64,000 bases of DNA from Epiperipatus broadwayi (Eukaryota > Onychophora > Udeonychophora > Euonychophora > Peripatidae): assembly GCA_028023455.1 (NCBI GenBank), contig JAQFVV010006238.1, positions 8,171,349 to 8,235,348 of the forward strand, given 5' to 3'. Position 1 is the stretch's first letter; every line of letters starts with the position of its first letter. Under the pieces are notes generated by a model. The model worked only from the letters and a program-made list of their open reading frames with translations, was not told where the DNA came from and ran no database searches. Below, piece after piece: positions 61,629 through 64,000 of this stretch. The position numbers and the translations under genes were made by a program.

Positions 61629-63169
61629 CATGAATTTTAAAACTGTAAAAATTTTTTTTTGCAAAATTTCTCATTAGAGGGTGAAAAACACAAATTTAAT
61701 TTCTAGATTTCTCAGACATGGTTCAATCAATTGAATAAATAGGTTTAATCTATTAAATGTTGAGAATGCTCTCTTAAAAATGTATTATGTATGATAAAGA
61801 TCTTGTAAAGTGGTTGAAACATCAAAAGAACAGAATGATAATCATGCAGTAAAAATATCAAGTTTTTGAACGAAATTATAGAGTATTATTTTTATAAAAT
61901 GTATATTATATAGATAGAATGTGTATTATATACATATTCTAATAATTTAAATAAACTTTTGAATAAATCACAGCTATTAAATATGTAGCTCTGAGATTAT
62001 TTAAGTGAGTCATTAATTCTGAATATGTTATTATCATAGTTCATAAGTCAAATTCCCAAAGAATGTTTTTTAAAATAAATTTGCAACTCAATATTCATTT
62101 TGTCATATTAATGTCAATTTAATGGCTAAACAAAAGACAATCATTTTGAACTGATTGCTCCCCCTTGTGAATAGTAAAAAAATCATGCATTAATAACATG
62201 GAAAGGGTGAAAGTAATATATTACCTATGATTTTTGTAATTATTAATCAAGGCAGTATGCAGTTCAAATAACAAATCTGATAAAATGCTAATAATTTTAG
62301 CAAACCTGTAAATAAATCATGAATACCAAATATGAAATACCAAGAATATAAACTTATTTTTGTTTAAAAAAATATTGCTTTGTGTACCTGTCTTATGAAT
62401 TATTATAGTCACATATTTGGAGTTATTTACTCCTTGTAAAGATCCCCAAAAGGAATAAAATCTTGTAATTTTAACAAGTATCAAGTAGCTTATCAAATTT
62501 TTAATGTTGATAATATATCCATGGAATAACAGATGTTTACAAATATTATTATAAAAATTTACGAGTCAGATTCCCAAAGAATTATTTAAATTAACTTAAA
62601 ATAATGTCCACTTTATTGTATAAATGTCAGTCTCATCATATAAAAAATTCACCATAATGATTACTTTATCTGAGCTTCACTTTATTACATAGTAATTCTT
62701 CAGTTTTTATGTGATGATCAGATTTATTTTAATCCAAGACAAGGAGAATTAATTGCAAGCTTATTTAAATGCCTCTTTGAAATCTGAGTTGTGAATTATA
62801 TTAACATTTTCACACATAAGTATTCTATGAATGAGCTTTTTATTATCAGTCTATTTCAATTTGATCAAAGTTATATTTTTATATATTGTATTTCTAGATC
62901 ATTTTTTATAAAGCAGAACAGTAATGAAGCCATTCCTGAAGCAAATAATAAAATAAAAGAATTTACTGATATATTTCCTCGACATGAGGAGGATAATAAA
63001 ACAATTTGTTGATCATTGCATGACACTATTTTCTACACATTATTACTACATGTATTATTTTAACATACAAATCTCAACTGTTAGTTAAATTATTATTGGT
63101 ATAATTATGAAACTTATGTCTGAATAGAGTTTTAATTTAAATTTTCCAAATTAAGATTTTACAGCTATT
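61629..63169. other. AT-rich stretch; one possible terminal exon
   Basis: A weak direct repeat ('gattcccaaagaat' type) is present at about 62048-62064 and 62567-62583. The possible exon at 62898-63012 is listed separately. Otherwise nothing was recognised. Confidence 0.4.
62898..63012 (+). CDS. Possible terminal coding exon, unknown product (very tentative)
   Basis: After an acceptor-like 'tatattgtatttctag' (ending about 62897) a frame reads FFIKQNSNEAIPEANNKIKE, then FTDIFPRHEEDNKTIC and a stop at 63010-63012. Its residues are mixed and charged (E, D, N, K, R, P, H), unlike the F/I/L/Y/S frames that AT-rich noise gives here. No family was recognised and no partner exon was found. It could be chance or the end of an unrecognised element. 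Confidence 0.15.
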
Positions 63170-63422
63170 AATGTTTATCATCGCATCCATACAGTAGCAC
63201 CACCCAGTGCAAACCAGAGTAATCATTTGATGCAGAAAGATTTGCATATAAAATCTCTATCTAGTGCCTACTCATCCAATATCCCCAGATTAGTTTCTAG
63301 TTTGTTGCATCCATTGATTACTCTGGCTTGTATTGAGTGTTACTACTATATGGATAGTTTTGCCTCTGTGAAAAACATATTATGTAACCATAAAGAATGG
63401 TGATCATGTAATGTTTATTATC
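63170..63422. mobile_element. Family B head-to-head palindrome, copy B5, with likely target duplication
   Basis: A minus-oriented piece ('ccatacagtagcaccaccca' onward, to about 63306) is joined to a plus-oriented piece (about 63307-63409). AATGTTTATCATC (63170-63182) and AATGTTTATTATC (63410-63422) bracket the unit with one mismatch. The plus piece starts at 'catccattgattactctgg', so it holds only the last 100 bp of the family. Confidence 0.78.
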
Positions 63423-63556
63423 ATTTTAACCATTATTAATCCACTGCAGGATGGAGATCCTTCTAAATTTGATCCAGTTATTCCACTCCCTAGTCTTCTC
63501 TTCCCCACTTTATCTTTTTTATTGCATTGCCAAATCCGTATAATATTACTATCATT

Positions 63557-63785
63557 TATGTTCTTTATTATTTTTTACAATGCTTTTTTACAATTCACTA
63601 TTGATGATTTTGAATGTCCCAGCAATCTCCTTCAGAACTTCTACTTATATTTCCAAAGAGACTATTTATATTTCCAAAGAGATTTGGAAATATAAGTAGA
63701 ATGAAAAAGATTGCTGGGACAATCAAAACCATCAATAGTGAATTGTAAAAAAGCATTGCAAAAAGTGATAAAGAACATAAATGAT
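63557..63785. mobile_element. Head-to-head palindrome, family P
   Basis: The arms 63557-63652 and 63675-63785 are highly similar inverted copies ('acaatgcttttttacaattc' and inverse; 'tgtcccagcaatct' and inverse; 'acttatatttccaaa' and inverse). The centre contains a 20-bp tandem, 'tatttccaaagaga'. The 94-codon frame at 63411-63695 runs through the left arm and is not a gene. Confidence 0.8.
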
Positions 63786-64000
63786 ATTAATATTGTACTT
63801 CTCTTTTCCACAGTATGCTAATAAACTTTCTTATTTCATTCATATGTCTCATATGTGTATCATTCTAGGTCTTTTCAATTTCTTAAAATTCAATTTAAAA
63901 CTTAAACTCTCTGCCCATTATCATCTCATCTTACATCATGACCATCTGAGCTTCATTTCTGCTTCTTAATTTTATCAATGATGTCAGTGCTATTTGTTTG
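63786..64000. other. Window end, no recognised feature
   Basis: The short frame at 63781-63969 lacks any recognised motif. Confidence 0.4.

Overview
The window looks like intergenic DNA from a large, very AT-rich animal genome, most likely an invertebrate. Support for this is the dense Penelope-like and non-LTR retroelement debris, tRNA-derived short repeats, long (TA)n and (TAA)n arrays, general CpG scarcity and the absence of any long conserved host reading frame. I cannot name the phylum from sequence alone. No intact host protein-coding gene is visible. There are three weak host-like signals: a TATA box with a possible short first exon near 18.35-18.46 kb, a TATA box in a CpG-retaining patch near 25.53 kb, and a possible terminal exon near 62.9 kb.

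Layout. 0-8 kb: tRNA-like short repeats, family A repeats and unique AT-rich DNA. 8-10.6 kb: a tandem repeat, then a decayed Penelope-like element (PLE-1) in two head-to-head copies. 13-14.6 kb: a second Penelope-like element (PLE-2), also head-to-head, with an RT YIDD motif on one arm and a GIY-YIG domain on the other. 16.7-26.5 kb: families A and B, mostly as palindromic pairs, plus a decayed LINE reverse transcriptase (23.9-25.0 kb, minus). 28-34.7 kb: palindromic families D and H flanking a decayed gag-like, coiled-coil-rich frame (30.2-32.3 kb, minus). 39-43.7 kb: a palindromic D copy, a 2.1-kb CpG-retaining element that carries a well-spaced TATA/initiator pair (possible solo LTR), and another palindrome. 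47-53.9 kb: B copies, two more palindromes, a tRNA-like sequence, two related LINE 3' ends encoding a zinc-knuckle C-terminus, and a palindromic tRNA-derived SINE. 56-64 kb: a very short palindromic PLE-1 tail, a young PLE-3 3' end flanked by perfect inverted repeats, a 1.1-kb non-autonomous DNA transposon with TA target duplication, and further palindromes.

The main signal is window-wide. At least fifteen insertions from about ten unrelated families are head-to-head inverted partial dimers. Several are bounded as a unit by 12-14 bp direct repeats, so they integrated as palindromes instead of arising later. Penelope-like elements are known for inverted and partial-tandem copies. I infer that one integration machinery, probably Penelope-type, inserted both its own copies and unrelated short repeats this way. 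Family B and the PLE-3 tail also carry hammerhead-ribozyme-like cores, a known association of Penelope-like elements.
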